NCBI GenBank assembly: GCA_016939365.1
Contig: JAFGHD010000067.1
Span: 1-59,662, forward strand
From: Bacteroidales bacterium
GTDB lineage: Bacteria > Bacteroidota > Bacteroidia > Bacteroidales > JAFGHD01
Reading direction: 5' to 3'
Length of the DNA: 59,662 nt
Of the stretch, positions 42,506-52,769 are shown piece after piece (position 1 is the stretch's first letter; the number at the start of each line of letters is the position of its first letter). Below the pieces are notes generated by a model. It was not told the origin of the DNA, did not search any database, and saw only the letters and a list, made by a program, of their open reading frames with translations. Position numbers and translations under genes: made by a program.

Positions 42506-42524
42506 AAAGTGTTAAAATATATCG

Positions 42525-43754
42525 TCAATAAATCCACCTCACAGGGCTGACATCTCTGAGCAGTTCCTTGATCTCTCCGAAGTCAAGGAAAATATCTATC
42601 ACTCCCAGTGCATGCGGACCGATAGAATAAAGATTGTAAACGAATCCCATTCCATCCTGGTGGATGTAGAAATTTTCGGTTTGATCCACTTCATCGGCAA
42701 AGAACCCGGCATCACTGAGTCTCTCCCCGGGGCTGATACCGAACATTTCCCTGATCTTCCGGTTGAGTGCTGTCCTGAGGACAGGAAGGCTGTCCGCATT
42801 GAAAAGATCAGACAGTGTGATCCGGCTGCCTGTGAAGGCGTCGAAAACCATGAACCCTTCCATGTTCAATCCATGGGCTCCTCCGCTGAAAACATATTTG
42901 CTCAGTTTCAGGCAAACGATGCCCGATTCGTTGAATTCCACGGTGGTACTGTATCTCTTTTCCCAATTGAAAGAGGCACCTGCATTGTGGAGATCCAGTC
43001 CTTCCGCAGATAACCTATACGTTTCGAAAAAGTCTGAAATCAGCAGATCCGCTCCTTCATCCGGTGTTGACAAAGCCCCGGGTCCCCCATAGGCCCAATT
43101 CCATAGGGCGGCTTCAATGGAGTCACATGCCTGCCGGGATATGGAACATTCAGGTATCAGAATGGCAAGGGTGAACAATGCACGGGGAGAATGAATTCCG
43201 GCATCTTCTCCGGGAAAGAGGTATGTGGAATCCGTCCTCGAAAAATACCGGAATGAAAGGTTGTTTTCATTGTTTTCGGTAAGATAAAACCGGAGTTTCC
43301 GTTCCTCATCCTCTGTCTTCCAGAAGCCCGAAATACTGTCGTGGCGGTATACGTGTCCCATGAACTCGGAGCCGTTGCTGCCGAACTCCCTCATTGTAAT
43401 GGTTGCACCATCCACTGTACCGGTCAGTGGAATGGTCTTTCCATAATGCATCCCGGAATCCTGTTTCGCTTTCGGAAAGAAGTAATAGTAAAACCCGGTG
43501 ATCTCACTGCCCGTGATATTCAGGTCAGCGGTGACCATTATGTAATCTCCGATTTTACCGGTCAGATGAAGGTAGGTATCTCTTACAAAGTCTGTATTTT
43601 GGCCCGTTGATGATGATGCAAGGATGAACAATATTGCAGTTGCCCATCCATGCAGAAAGTTTTTGCAACGGGAGGTCTCTGCGGAGCCTAAAATTCCGGT
43701 AATCCGCTCATATAAGCAGATACTTGATGGATGGACAGAACGGAAGTTATTCAT
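42525..43754 (-). CDS. Secreted DUF4163/DUF3298 (RsiV-like) protein
   Basis: A protein of about 409 aa. An N-terminal hydrophobic segment (WATAILFILASSSTGQ, about residues 38-53) looks like a late signal peptide, so the true start may be internal. The C-terminal part has VFSGGAHGLNMEGFMVFDAFTG and ITLSDLFN, the hallmark of DUF3298, preceded by a DUF4163-like region. These domains occur in PdaC and the anti-sigma factor RsiV, but no catalytic or sigma partner is seen here. The ATG at 43754 (in place of a GTG at 43760) overlaps the end of the phosphohexomutase gene by 8 bp. Confidence 0.78.
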   Translation of the reverse strand: MNNFRSVHPSSICLYERITGILGSAETSRCKNFLHGWATAILFILASSSTGQNTDFVRDTYLHLTGKIGDYIMVTADLNITGSEITGFYYYFFPKAKQDSGMHYGKTIPLTGTVDGATITMREFGSNGSEFMGHVYRHDSISGFWKTEDEERKLRFYLTENNENNLSFRYFSRTDSTYLFPGEDAGIHSPRALFTLAILIPECSISRQACDSIEAALWNWAYGGPGALSTPDEGADLLISDFFETYRLSAEGLDLHNAGASFNWEKRYSTTVEFNESGIVCLKLSKYVFSGGAHGLNMEGFMVFDAFTGSRITLSDLFNADSLPVLRTALNRKIREMFGISPGERLSDAGFFADEVDQTENFYIHQDGMGFVYNLYSIGPHALGVIDIFLDFGEIKELLRDVSPVRWIY

Positions 43755-45507
43755 AACCACCCCATAGGTTCAGGTCCCTGATGATATCTTCCAGCCGTTT
43801 GTCAAGGGCCTGTGATACTTCTGTTATCCGGCTTTGATCGTCCAACCTATCCCGGACGCTGAAGTAATACTTGATTTTAGGCTCTGTACCTGAAGGTCTT
43901 ACAGAGATTTTACTTCCATCCTCAAGGACGAACTGAAGAACGTTCGACCTTGAGATATTAACGGGACTGACGGTGTTGCCGGCGAGATCCCTCGATTCAC
44001 CGGTCAGGTAGTCGATAAGGGTGGTTACCCTGGAGTGATTGATCTCCGTCGGGGGATTTTTTCTGTAATTATCCATGATCTGTCCGATCTCTTCGGCACC
44101 TTTTTTCCCTTTTCGTACCAGTGAATAAAGCTTCTCCCGGTACATGCCGAATTGCGTGTAGATCTCTGTGAGGACATCCATAACGGTTTTCCCGCGTGAA
44201 GCTGCCCATGCAGTCATTTCAGCAAAAAAGCAACATGAGACAACGGCATCTTTATCCCTGACATCATCTCCAATCAGGTATCCGAAACTTTCCTCACCAC
44301 CACCAATGAATTTTTTCTTTCCTTCGAGATCCCTGATTATTTCAGCAATAAATTTGAATCCGGTCAGCGTGTCAAAATGCTCCACTCCGAAGTGCCGGGC
44401 AATATCGGCTATCAGTTCGGTGGTCACGATGGTTTTGACGATGAACTCATTGCCTGTCAGCCGGCCCAACTCTTTATGCCGAAGCAGGAGGTAATAGGTA
44501 AGCAGGACGGCGGTTTGATTGCCGTTGAGCAACTCGAAATCCCCGCTTTTGTTTCTGACGGCTATCCCAAGCCGGTCGGCATCTGGGTCGGTGGCCATCA
44601 CAAGAGAGGCATCTACTTCATGTGCCATCCTTATGGCCATACTGAGTGCTTCCGGTTCCTCGGGATTGGGAGATTTGACCGTTGGGAAGCTGCCGTCCGG
44701 TATGGTTTGTTCTTTCACGGTGTGCACCTGTCTGAAACCGAAAGCTTCCAGTGCCATGGGAACGAGCCGGGTACCGGTGCCGTGCAGCGGTGTGTAAACG
44801 ATGCCTATATTCTTGTGTCGGTCGATAAGCCCGGGTGACAGCGATAGGGTTTTAAGCTTCCCTATGTATTCCATATCCATCCGGTCACCGATCATGGTGA
44901 CCCGATGGATGTTACGTTTCCATTTTACCTGTTCAACACTCCTGATACTTTTCACCTCTTTGATCACATTCACATCATGGGGATGGATCAACTGGCTTCC
45001 GTCTTCCCAGTAAGCTTTATATCCATTGTATTCCGGTGGATTATGGGAGGCGGTGATCACAACGCCGCTCTGGCATCCCAGATGCCTGATGGCAAAGCTG
45101 AGTTCAGGGGTGGGTCGGATGTCGTCGAAAAGGTAAACCCGGATGCCGTTCGCTGAGAAGACATCAGCGGTAATTCCGGCAAAAAAGGTGTTGTTGCGGC
45201 GCGAATCATATGCAATCACCACGCTGATCTCACTGATACCGGCAAAGCATTTTTTCAGGTAATTGGACAGTCCCTGGGTAGCCATTCCCACAGTATACCG
45301 ATTCATCCGGTTGGTACCTGCACCCATTACCCCCCGCAGCCCGCCCGTACCGAATTCCAGGTCACGGTAGAAGGCATCGGTAAGCCCTTCGGGGTCTTCT
45401 TTTATCATCCGGTCCACTTCCCTTGCCGTTTCTTCGTCAAAACCGGGGCCTGTCCATCTCAGCGCCCTGTCGAGGATTTGCGGATCAACTTGCTTGCCTG
45501 TATTCAT
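43747..45507 (-). CDS. Phosphoglucomutase/phosphomannomutase
   Basis: A 586-aa alpha-D-phosphohexomutase. Seen in order: the FGTGGLRGVMGAGTNRMN N-terminal signature, active-site Ser154 in TASHNPPEYNG, metal loop DPDADRLG, sugar loop GGGEESFGY and phosphate-binding RPSGTEPKIKYY. It interconverts hexose 1- and 6-phosphates and feeds nucleotide-sugar synthesis such as the neighbouring ugd/uxs/rfbD set. It is the first gene of a minus-strand unit with the DUF3298 and Na/Pi cotransporter genes. Length fits the PgcA-like group of Bacteroidota. Confidence 0.93.
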   Translation of the reverse strand: MNTGKQVDPQILDRALRWTGPGFDEETAREVDRMIKEDPEGLTDAFYRDLEFGTGGLRGVMGAGTNRMNRYTVGMATQGLSNYLKKCFAGISEISVVIAYDSRRNNTFFAGITADVFSANGIRVYLFDDIRPTPELSFAIRHLGCQSGVVITASHNPPEYNGYKAYWEDGSQLIHPHDVNVIKEVKSIRSVEQVKWKRNIHRVTMIGDRMDMEYIGKLKTLSLSPGLIDRHKNIGIVYTPLHGTGTRLVPMALEAFGFRQVHTVKEQTIPDGSFPTVKSPNPEEPEALSMAIRMAHEVDASLVMATDPDADRLGIAVRNKSGDFELLNGNQTAVLLTYYLLLRHKELGRLTGNEFIVKTIVTTELIADIARHFGVEHFDTLTGFKFIAEIIRDLEGKKKFIGGGEESFGYLIGDDVRDKDAVVSCCFFAEMTAWAASRGKTVMDVLTEIYTQFGMYREKLYSLVRKGKKGAEEIGQIMDNYRKNPPTEINHSRVTTLIDYLTGESRDLAGNTVSPVNISRSNVLQFVLEDGSKISVRPSGTEPKIKYYFSVRDRLDDQSRITEVSQALDKRLEDIIRDLNLWGGYE

Positions 45508-45891
45508 AACGTGTCTGGTTGTTTAATAACCAATACCGCGGATCATCCGGTTGCTGTGCCTCTGCATTACAGTTCACCAATATCTTTCATCACCTTGAAG
45601 TATTGGGAACCCCGGTGCATTAGGACTCCTTTTGCCCGCCAGTGCTTCCCTCCCGGAGGGCCTCCGTCATAAAAGAGACAAAATTAAGTAAAAGTGGAAT
45701 TTCAGGGATTATCGATCATTCCCTGAAAATGCGGGCAACATTCCGGAATGGTAAGGCAAACGGGCCGGATGATGATCATCCCCAGTATCTGTAGCCTTGT
45801 ACAGCATGAGAAATGGCTTTCTGCCTCTATCTGTGGAAGCAGGTGAGGGTAGGAATGCCATCAGGATTCATCAGAGGGTAGGCCGAATGGT
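45508..45891. other. Intergenic stretch without a gene
   Basis: About 384 bp between pgm and rfbD. The only motif seen is a minus-strand TAATTTTG at 45679-45686 that could be the -7 of the phosphohexomutase operon. No gene, tRNA or repeat was recognised. Confidence 0.5.
45679..45686 (-). promoter_or_regulatory. Candidate -7 element for the phosphohexomutase operon
   Basis: The minus strand reads TAATTTTG, matching TAnnTTTG, about 170 bp upstream of the ATG at 45507; this would leave a long leader. No -33 was seen. Confidence 0.3.
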
Positions 45892-46764
45892 TTATTTTTC
45901 AATTCGTGAAATGCACAGTTTCAGGCTCTCCGGCCAGCGAGGGATCGTTATTCCGAAGGTGCTTCTGATCAGACGGGTATCGAGCACGGCGTGGGGTGGT
46001 CTTAGTGCCGCAGTGGGGAATGCTGACGTGGGAACCGGCGTTACCCGGCAGGGGAGACCGGCAAAAATACGGATGGCTTCAGCAAATTCATACCGGCTGC
46101 ATGATCCTGTGTTGCTGTAATGGAACAGCCGGACACCGGGAGAATGGATCACTTCAGGTAATATTTGCAGAATGGCAAGGGCCAGATCGCGTGCATAGGT
46201 TGGGGATCCGTACTGGTCATTCACGACTTTGATCTCTTCCCTCTCTATGCAGAGCCGAAGGATCGTCCTCACAAAGTTGCTGCCGTATTCAGAGTAGAGC
46301 CATGAGGTACGAAGGATTACTGCACTTTGTGCGTGGGCGGTCACCAACTGTTCTCCTTCCAGTTTCGACCTGCCGTAAACCGACAGGGGCACGGTAACGC
46401 CCGATTCGGAATAGGGCGATCTTTGATTACCGCTGAATACGTAATCCGTGGAAATATGGATTAAGGGTATTTGATGCTTTGATGAAGCACGTGCCAGTAT
46501 CCCAGCACCCATGGCATTCACTGCATGACAGATGTCCTGTTCCTCTTCGGCCCGGTCGACAGCTGTATAGGAGGCGCAGTTGATCACCGCATCGAAATGC
46601 CGTTCCTTCAGAAAGGTTACAGTCCCTTTTTCATTGGTGATATCCAAGTCATCAAGGTCGGTAAATATCAGTTGGAAGGAGGGAAAATGAACGGATTCAT
46701 GCTTCAGCGACCGGCCAAGCTGTCCGTCACCGCCGGTTACCAGTATATGCAATGATTCAGTCAA
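45892..46764 (-). CDS. rfbD: dTDP-4-dehydrorhamnose reductase family protein
   Basis: A 290-aa RmlD-family SDR reductase that makes the final rhamnose precursor in dTDP-rhamnose synthesis, or acts on a related 4-keto sugar. The NADPH motif [11 protein letters not shown] begins about 9 residues in, so the start must be close; the best start is a TTG at 46764, overlapping the uxs stop by 8 bp. Other motifs are [25 protein letters not shown], and [11 protein letters not shown] with the catalytic YxxxK. Third gene of the ugd-uxs-rfbD operon. No rfbA/B/C genes are in the window, so the true substrate is not certain. Confidence 0.88.
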   Translation of the reverse strand: MTESLHILVTGGDGQLGRSLKHESVHFPSFQLIFTDLDDLDITNEKGTVTFLKERHFDAVINCASYTAVDRAEEEQDICHAVNAMGAGILARASSKHQIPLIHISTDYVFSGNQRSPYSESGVTVPLSVYGRSKLEGEQLVTAHAQSAVILRTSWLYSEYGSNFVRTILRLCIEREEIKVVNDQYGSPTYARDLALAILQILPEVIHSPGVRLFHYSNTGSCSRYEFAEAIRIFAGLPCRVTPVPTSAFPTAALRPPHAVLDTRLIRSTFGITIPRWPESLKLCISRIEK

Positions 46765-47698
46765 GAGAGAGCCGTTTGAAGTATTCGATGGTTTTTTCCA
46801 GCCCTTTATCTAGTCCGGTGACAGGCTTCCAGTCCAGTTCCCTTTCTGCCAGCGTGATATCCGGTTTTCTTTGCATCGGATCGTCGGCAGGCAGTGGTTC
46901 AAAGACAATACGGGAGCCTGAATTGCACAGTTTGATGATTTTTTCGGCCAGGTCGATGATCCTGAACTCCATAGGATTGCCCATATTTAGAGGGCCTGTC
47001 AGCTGTTCAGGTGACTCCATGAAATCCGCCATCCCCTTTATGAGGTCGTCCACATAGCAGAAACTGCGGGTTTGTGTTCCGTCGCCATAAACGGTGATGT
47101 CCCTGTTCTTTAGAGCCTGGACGATGAAGTTGGAGATCACACGGCCGTCGTTCGGATGCATCCTGGGGCCGTATGTGTTGAATATCCGGAGGATCTTGAT
47201 CTTTACGCCATTGTAGTGATGGTAGTTGATGAACAGGGATTCGGCGCATCGTTTTCCTTCGTCATAGCAGGAGCGCGGACCGATGGGGTTGACATTGCCC
47301 CAGTAATGTTCCGGCTGTGGGTGAACCAGCGGGTCACCATATACTTCGCTTGTGGATGCCTGAAGGATCCGTGCCTTCACCCTTTTTGCAAGCCCCAGCA
47401 TATGTATGGATCCCAGCACGGATGTCTTGATTGTTTTAATGGCATTGTACTGGTAGTGGACGGGTGATGCCGGACATGCCAGGTTGTAGATCTCATCCAC
47501 CTCAATGAAATACGGCATGGTGATGTCATGCCTCACAATTTCAAACAATGAATGATCCCTGAGGTGCATGATATTCTCCTTTCTTCCGGTGAAGAAATTG
47601 TCGAGGCAGATCACCTCATTGCCTTGTGCAAGAAGGAACTCACAGAGGTGGGAGCCGAGGAAGCCGGCGCCTCCGGTGACCAGTATCCGCTTTTTCAT
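46757..47698 (-). CDS. uxs: UDP-glucuronate decarboxylase (UDP-xylose synthase)
   Basis: A 313-aa extended SDR. The NAD motif is [10 protein letters not shown] (8-17), the substrate region is [13 protein letters not shown], and the active site has [18 protein letters not shown] (Tyr145, Lys149). These are diagnostic of UXS, which decarboxylates UDP-glucuronate to UDP-xylose. Its ATG overlaps the ugd TGA in ATGA, so product flow from UDP-glucose dehydrogenase is direct. It ends inside the start of rfbD. Supplies pentose units for surface polysaccharide or glycan. Confidence 0.93.
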   Translation of the reverse strand: MKKRILVTGGAGFLGSHLCEFLLAQGNEVICLDNFFTGRKENIMHLRDHSLFEIVRHDITMPYFIEVDEIYNLACPASPVHYQYNAIKTIKTSVLGSIHMLGLAKRVKARILQASTSEVYGDPLVHPQPEHYWGNVNPIGPRSCYDEGKRCAESLFINYHHYNGVKIKILRIFNTYGPRMHPNDGRVISNFIVQALKNRDITVYGDGTQTRSFCYVDDLIKGMADFMESPEQLTGPLNMGNPMEFRIIDLAEKIIKLCNSGSRIVFEPLPADDPMQRKPDITLAERELDWKPVTGLDKGLEKTIEYFKRLSLD

Positions 47699-49035
47699 GC
47701 CTTGTGGTTTTTGTCGTTGGCCTTCAGACCGATGCAGAAATACTGAAAACTGCGCTTTTTCATTTCACCGGCATCATAAATATTCCGTCCATCGAAGACT
47801 ACAGGGGCTTTCATGGCTTTACTCATCCGGTCGAAGTCGGGCACCCTGAATTCGGGCCATTCTGTAATGATGGCCAGACAATCGGCATTTTCAAGTGCTT
47901 CGTACTGATCGTCTGCGTAGCGGACATTATCCTCCAGCTTTTTCCTGGCTTCCGTCATGGCCACCGGATCATAAACTGTAACGTGGGCTTCTGCCTCGAG
48001 CAGCTTTGCGATGAGGGAGAGGGACGGGGCTTCACGGATATCGTCCGTCTGCGGTTTGAAGGAGAGTCCCCATACGGTCACTTTTTTACCTCTGAGGTTC
48101 CCGGCATAATAATGCATCATTTTCCTGAAGAGGACTGTTTTCTGGTCTTCATTCACCTGATCGACGGCAGACAATATCCGCAGGGGATAATGGTATTCCT
48201 CAGCAGTCCTGATGAGCGCCTTGACATCTTTCGGGAAACATGATCCGCCATAGCCTGTGCCGGGGTATATGAAGCGCGGCCCGATCCGCGGATCACTCCC
48301 GATCCCTTTTCTGACCTGGTTCACATCCGCTCCGACCAGCTCGCAGAGGTTGGCAATATCGTTCATGAAGCTGATCTTGGTGGCCAGCATTGCGTTGGCA
48401 GCGTACTTGGTCATTTCAGCCGAGGTGATGTCCATGAAAATGATGGGATGTCCGTTCAGCGTGAATGGCTTATATAGTTTCTTCATCAGTTCCACGGCTT
48501 TTTCAGAATCGGTTCCGACCACGATCCGGTCAGGTCTCAGAAAGTCGTTCACTGCAGCGCCTTCCTTGAGGAATTCAGGATTAGATGCCATGTCGAAAGG
48601 AATACCCACGCCTCTCTTGTCCAGTTCTTCCTGAACGGCAAGTCTGACTTTATCAGAAGTACCCACCGGTACGGTACTCTTGTTCACCACCAGCAGGTAC
48701 CGGTTCATGTTCCTGCCAATCTCGCCGGCTACTGTGATCACATGGCTCAGGTCGGCACTTCCGTCTTCGTCGGGAGGAGTTCCCACTGCGATGAAGATCG
48801 CTTCGGATTGGTTCAGCACTGATGCAAGATCGGTAGAAAAGTGCAATCTTCCTTTCTCCAGGTTCCTGACTACCATCTCCTCCAGACCGGGTTCGAAGAT
48901 CGGGACAATACCTTGGCGCAAATCCTCAATCTTCTGCCGATCAATGTCAATGCAGGTAACATCTATCCCGACCTCGGCAAAGCAGGTTCCTGTGACCAGC
49001 CCCACATAACCGGTTCCGACAATTGTGATCTTCAT
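47695..49035 (-). CDS. ugd: UDP-glucose 6-dehydrogenase
   Basis: A 446-aa enzyme that oxidises UDP-glucose to UDP-glucuronate with two NAD. Seen: NAD motif [10 protein letters not shown] (7-16), [44 protein letters not shown] and catalytic Cys266 in [10 protein letters not shown], then [13 protein letters not shown]. It is the first gene of the operon with uxs and rfbD, and a TATCTTTG -7 lies 21 bp upstream of its ATG. Confidence 0.95.
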   Translation of the reverse strand: MKITIVGTGYVGLVTGTCFAEVGIDVTCIDIDRQKIEDLRQGIVPIFEPGLEEMVVRNLEKGRLHFSTDLASVLNQSEAIFIAVGTPPDEDGSADLSHVITVAGEIGRNMNRYLLVVNKSTVPVGTSDKVRLAVQEELDKRGVGIPFDMASNPEFLKEGAAVNDFLRPDRIVVGTDSEKAVELMKKLYKPFTLNGHPIIFMDITSAEMTKYAANAMLATKISFMNDIANLCELVGADVNQVRKGIGSDPRIGPRFIYPGTGYGGSCFPKDVKALIRTAEEYHYPLRILSAVDQVNEDQKTVLFRKMMHYYAGNLRGKKVTVWGLSFKPQTDDIREAPSLSLIAKLLEAEAHVTVYDPVAMTEARKKLEDNVRYADDQYEALENADCLAIITEWPEFRVPDFDRMSKAMKAPVVFDGRNIYDAGEMKKRSFQYFCIGLKANDKNHKA

Positions 49036-49055
49036 ATTTATCAGGTTCAGCGCTG

Positions 49056-49063
49056 CAAAGATA
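49056..49063 (-). promoter_or_regulatory. Candidate -7 element for ugd-uxs-rfbD
   Basis: The minus strand reads TATCTTTG, matching TAnnTTTG, 20 bp before the ATG at 49035. The -33 is not clear. Confidence 0.5.
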
Positions 49064-49134
49064 ATAAGTTAGCCCATCGGCCGGTGACCGGGCCAGTGTA
49101 TTGCTTGACGGTATCGGAGCGCCGTGTTGAGTAT

Positions 49135-49611
49135 TCAGAAGGCATTGATCAGGAAGTAATATCCCATGATCAGGGAGATGCCCAGTTTCATCAGCGTACC
49201 GGCCACAAATCCGACAAAGGATCCCAATCCGGATCTGAGGGCAGTAGCCGTATCCTTTCCTCCGGCAAGTTCTCCCAGGAATGCACCTGCGAATGGACCC
49301 ACGATGATACCAAAGGGAGGTATGATGAACATGCCGATGATCAGACCGACGGTGGCGCCACGGATGCCCATTTTGGATCCGCCGAGTTTTTTCGTGCCCC
49401 ATATGGGTACCAGATAGTCCAGCAATGTAACACCTGCCGTTACCAGCGCCCAGATGATGATGAACCTGGATGAGAAGGGTGGCAGGGATTTAAGCTGCAG
49501 CAATACCAGTGCGACCCAGCTCAGTACCTGCCCTGGGATCACGGGTAGCACCGAGAAGATGATGCCGATAATCAGGATCACGAGCCCTGAAATGGTGAGG
49601 AAAATATCCAT
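49135..49611 (-). CDS. DUF456 family membrane protein
   Basis: A 158-aa protein with hydrophobic glycine-rich segments (IIGIIFSVLPVIPGQVLSWV, GATVGLIIGMFIIPPFGIIVGPFAGAFLGE), the pattern of DUF456 membrane proteins. No function is established for the family. It begins 1 bp after the deaminase stop and is the last gene of a four-gene minus-strand run (rhomboid, aat, deaminase, DUF456). Confidence 0.85.
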   Translation of the reverse strand: MDIFLTISGLVILIIGIIFSVLPVIPGQVLSWVALVLLQLKSLPPFSSRFIIIWALVTAGVTLLDYLVPIWGTKKLGGSKMGIRGATVGLIIGMFIIPPFGIIVGPFAGAFLGELAGGKDTATALRSGLGSFVGFVAGTLMKLGISLIMGYYFLINAF

Positions 49612-49612
49612 A

Positions 49613-50089
49613 CTAGTAAGTGGGCCGGGTGTCCATGTTGTTCCAGGAACGGAAGATTTCCATGGCTTCCTTCTTCATGATCTGTTCCATGGGTATCTGG
49701 CGGTGGGAGTTGGGTTTTTCAAACTCAAGATAGATATCCTCGTCGTCAAAGCCGGCCAGGGCGGCGTCTTCCCGCCCGGCGGCGTACCAGATTCTGTCGA
49801 TCCGCGCCCAGTATATAGCGCCCAGGCACATCGGACAGGGTTCACAACTGGAATAAATCTCACATCCTTCCAGGTGGAAGGTGTCCAGGTTGATACATGC
49901 GTCGCGTATGGCATTGACCTCGGCATGGGCGGTGGGATCTTTATCCTGAAGTACCGTATTCCGGCCTTGTCCGATTATTTTGCCGTCCTTTACGATAACT
50001 GCACCGAAAGGACCGCCATGAAAGGTCGCCAGGTTTTCCCGTGCCAGCATGATGGCATGACGCATGAAGGGATTTTTCTTCTTGTCCAT
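49613..50089 (-). CDS. Nucleoside/guanine deaminase (cytidine deaminase superfamily)
   Basis: A 158-aa zinc deaminase. Zinc ligands are His55 (HAE with catalytic Glu57) and Cys85/Cys88 in SCEPCPMC, followed by GAIYWARIDRIWYA. Length and FGAVIVKDGKIIG fit the GuaD-type guanine deaminases rather than TadA tRNA deaminases, although the two are close. It ends in TAG one base before the DUF456 gene. Purine salvage would fit loosely with the xanthine dehydrogenase genes elsewhere in the window. Confidence 0.88.
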   Translation of the reverse strand: MDKKKNPFMRHAIMLARENLATFHGGPFGAVIVKDGKIIGQGRNTVLQDKDPTAHAEVNAIRDACINLDTFHLEGCEIYSSCEPCPMCLGAIYWARIDRIWYAAGREDAALAGFDDEDIYLEFEKPNSHRQIPMEQIMKKEAMEIFRSWNNMDTRPTY

Positions 50090-50101
50090 TCCGGGGCAAA
50101 T

Positions 50102-50776
50102 TTACCACTTTCCTTTTCTGGTTGGATATTTGAGTGCATCTGAAAGCATGTCCAGGAACTCCGAACGCGGAATATTTTCAGCGCCCATGCGGGCAAGGTG
50201 GTCAGTCGGTGTCTGGGCGTCGATGAAACGGAACTCCCATTTCCGGAGATGCTGTACCAGATGGAAAAGTGCGATTTTGGAGGCATCCCTGTCCAGATGG
50301 AACATCGACTCACCAAAGAAGGCCCTGCCCAGTGAAATACCGTAGAGACCCCCGGCAAGGCAACCCTTCATGTATACCTCGACCGAATGAGCAAATCCCA
50401 TGTGGAACAGTTGGTTGTAAGCCTTTTTTATATCTGGTGTGATCCATGTCCCCTTTTGCCCGGAACGGGGGATGGCGGCACAATGGGAGATGACCGTACT
50501 GAAATCAAAGTCGAACCGTACTTCATAAGGCCTGTTGCGCATCGCCTGTACAAGACTTTTGGATGCGCGGAGCCTGTCCGGAAAGAGTATCATCCGGGGA
50601 TCGGGCGACCACCACATGATCGGATCACCCTCGCTGAACCACGGAAATATTCCCATGGAATAGGCTTTCAGCAGACGGTACGGGTGCAGATCCCCGCCAA
50701 AGGCCAATAGCCCTTCCTTGCCCGCCTCACGGGGATCTGGAAAATCATGCTCATCCGGAAGCAGATAAACAGCCAT
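50102..50776 (-). CDS. aat: Leucyl/phenylalanyl-tRNA--protein transferase
   Basis: A 224-aa enzyme of the N-degron pathway that transfers Leu or Phe from tRNA to N-terminal Arg or Lys of proteins, marking them for ClpS/ClpAP. Family landmarks: GLLAFGGDL, GIFPWFSEGDPIMWWSPDPR, GTWITPDIKKAY, HSVEVY and GGLYGISLGRAFFGESMF. Length is normal. It starts 4 bp after the rhomboid gene and is followed by the deaminase. Confidence 0.95.
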   Translation of the reverse strand: MAVYLLPDEHDFPDPREAGKEGLLAFGGDLHPYRLLKAYSMGIFPWFSEGDPIMWWSPDPRMILFPDRLRASKSLVQAMRNRPYEVRFDFDFSTVISHCAAIPRSGQKGTWITPDIKKAYNQLFHMGFAHSVEVYMKGCLAGGLYGISLGRAFFGESMFHLDRDASKIALFHLVQHLRKWEFRFIDAQTPTDHLARMGAENIPRSEFLDMLSDALKYPTRKGKW

Positions 50777-50779
50777 AAA

Positions 50780-51469
50780 TCAATTTTTCTCCTTTTCCGG
50801 CGGATGGTAGGAGATGTTGATCTCCTCATCTCTGTTGCCCATCCCCAGGGATTCCTGTTCCCTTTCTTCCTCCTCCATCTCCCACTCGTATTTTTTTCTT
50901 TGCGGTCCCTGTTTCCGGTAGAAGACGGCAAGGATGGCCCCCGCAGCCAATCCCCAAAGATGTGACTCCCATGAAATATTTCGTTCCGGAAAGAAGTCGG
51001 GGAAAATACCCCATACCATGCTCCCGTAGAGAAAGGTGACCAGAAGGGTGATCGCCAGAAGCCGTGTATCACCTTTCAGGATACCGCTCAGGAACAGGAA
51101 TGAAGCGATCCCGTATACCAGACCGCTGGCACCTATGTGCCACGATTCCCTGCCGCCGACCCAAACCCAAAGGCCAGTCATGATCCAGACCAGTGCGACA
51201 ATCCTGACAGAGAACGATCTATAGAAGTAAAAGAGGACACTGCCCAGCACAAACAGCGGAATGGAGTTGGCAAAAAGATGTTTCATGTCACCGTGGATCA
51301 GGGGAGAAGTGATGATCCCCGGCAATCCTTCCGCTGATAAGGGTTTGATCCCAAGAAAATAGAGGTCGAAATGGAATAGTATTTCTGACAGCTTGATGAT
51401 CCACAGCAACAGGATGAACAGCGACGGAACGATCATGCTCAGGAGGAGGGATTTCGCATCGTTTCGCAT
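50780..51469 (-). CDS. Rhomboid-family intramembrane serine protease
   Basis: A 229-aa membrane protein with about six transmembrane segments. The catalytic Ser115 lies in IGASGLVYG (GxSG) and His170 in ESHLWGLAAG, the rhomboid dyad. HGDMKHLFANS matches the conserved loop 1 His-Asn region. The C-terminal ~40 residues are charged (EWEMEEEEREQE) and cytoplasmic. First gene of the rhomboid-aat-deaminase-DUF456 run. The substrate is unknown. Confidence 0.9.
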   Translation of the reverse strand: MRNDAKSLLLSMIVPSLFILLLWIIKLSEILFHFDLYFLGIKPLSAEGLPGIITSPLIHGDMKHLFANSIPLFVLGSVLFYFYRSFSVRIVALVWIMTGLWVWVGGRESWHIGASGLVYGIASFLFLSGILKGDTRLLAITLLVTFLYGSMVWGIFPDFFPERNISWESHLWGLAAGAILAVFYRKQGPQRKKYEWEMEEEEREQESLGMGNRDEEINISYHPPEKEKN

Positions 51470-51569
51470 CTGTGGACCGGATTGGAAGAGCTAAGATAAA
51501 CAAAAGCCGGGACCCGAACCGGAGCTGATCATTCATGCCCTGCATGGATTTATAAAGCTTTTTTACCAT

Positions 51570-51577
51570 TATCTTTG
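51570..51577 (+). promoter_or_regulatory. Candidate -7 element for the 353-aa T9SS protein
   Basis: TATCTTTG matches TAnnTTTG and ends 21 bp before the ATG at 51599. No TTG at -33. Confidence 0.45.
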
Positions 51578-51598
51578 TCAAGATCAAACATCATTACC

Positions 51599-52660
51599 AT
51601 GAAGAAGCCGGTTTTTTTGCTTGTTGCCTTTTTTTTCTGTGCAGCCGCCAATAGCCAGATCACCATCACCACAGATGATATGCCCTCGGTGGGCGATACC
51701 ATTCGGACGAGCACAACGGTGAACCTGGGCGGTATTGATTATGAACAGACCGGAAGCGGATTCACCTGGGATTTTTCTGCATTGGTTCCACTCAATCAAC
51801 AGTTGGATACCTTCGTCAGCGTGCAGTCGGTACCGCTGGCCTACTGGCTGGTGTTCCTCACTGCTGCCAACCTGGCCCATACCATGCCGGAGTTTGAGCA
51901 GATCCCTGGTTTCCAGGTGACTGATGTGTTTGATTTTTACAAGAACTCTCCGGCGGATTACCGGATGGTGGGATACGGGGTCACGCTGAACGGATTGCCC
52001 ATTCCCCTGAAGTTCGAAAACCCTGACATCATGTACCGGTTTCCTCTGGATTACGGCCATGTGGATTCCTCATTCTCGGATTACGAGATCGCCGTTCCCG
52101 GGATGGGGTACCTGGGCGGGTGGAAAAAAAGGTATAACGAGGCTGATGGCTGGGGTACGCTGATCACACCTTTCGGTTCCTTTGAGACCCTGCGGCTGAG
52201 AAGCGATGTGATCCAGTTTGACAGCCTTTATATTGATTCCCTGGGATTCGGAATGCCGTTGATGAGGGAGTTCATTGAGTATAAATGGATGGGGAAGGGG
52301 TGGGGGCTTCCGCTCTGTCAGGTGACTGACGATGGGCTCGCTCCGGTCATTGCATACATCGACTCGGTGAGAAATCTGAATCCGGTGACAGCGGCATCTG
52401 TTGTTTCAGGCAATAATGACTTGCAGCTATTTCCCAATCCGGCCTTCGATGATCTATGGATCCGCGGCACTTTTCACAATTCCGTCATCACAGTGATGAT
52501 CACCGATCCGTCCGGCAGGATCGTCATGTATGAAACCCTTCCGGTTCATGGAGACGGAATTCCTTTAAGGATCAGCCTCAAGGATATTACTCCCGGATTG
52601 TACCTTCTTGGGATCAGGGACGGGGATCAATGGCACTGGTCGAAGGTGATGGTTAAATGA
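51599..52660 (+). CDS. Secreted protein with T9SS C-terminal sorting domain
   Basis: A 353-aa secreted protein. The ATG at 51599 gives a signal peptide ending AAANSQ. Residues of about 22-270 form an unrecognised domain with PSVGDTIRTST, the aromatic GSGFTWDFSAL and YRFPLDYGHVDSS, seen in other Bacteroidota T9SS proteins. The C-terminal ~75 residues (LFPNPAFDDLWI ... ITPGLYLLGIRDG ... KVMVK) are a type A sorting domain. Stand-alone gene with its own -7 element. Confidence 0.83.
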   Translation: MKKPVFLLVAFFFCAAANSQITITTDDMPSVGDTIRTSTTVNLGGIDYEQTGSGFTWDFSALVPLNQQLDTFVSVQSVPLAYWLVFLTAANLAHTMPEFEQIPGFQVTDVFDFYKNSPADYRMVGYGVTLNGLPIPLKFENPDIMYRFPLDYGHVDSSFSDYEIAVPGMGYLGGWKKRYNEADGWGTLITPFGSFETLRLRSDVIQFDSLYIDSLGFGMPLMREFIEYKWMGKGWGLPLCQVTDDGLAPVIAYIDSVRNLNPVTAASVVSGNNDLQLFPNPAFDDLWIRGTFHNSVITVMITDPSGRIVMYETLPVHGDGIPLRISLKDITPGLYLLGIRDGDQWHWSKVMVK

Positions 52661-52672
52661 AATCAGAAGCCT

Positions 52673-52708
52673 GTCCGCCGAATCCCGATTCATCGGGAAC
52701 AGGCGGAC
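52673..52708. terminator. Nested hairpin between convergent genes
   Basis: Outer stem GTCCGCC (52673-52679) with GGCGGAC (52702-52708) and inner stem TCCCGAT (52683-52689) with ATCGGGA (52692-52698). It lies between two genes whose 3' ends face each other. There is no T-run on either side, so a terminator role is only likely. Confidence 0.4.
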
Positions 52709-52769
52709 CAGAAGTCAGAATGACTGAGTTTTTCCGTTGAGTGATTGATATTTGCAGGCCGGGGGAGGA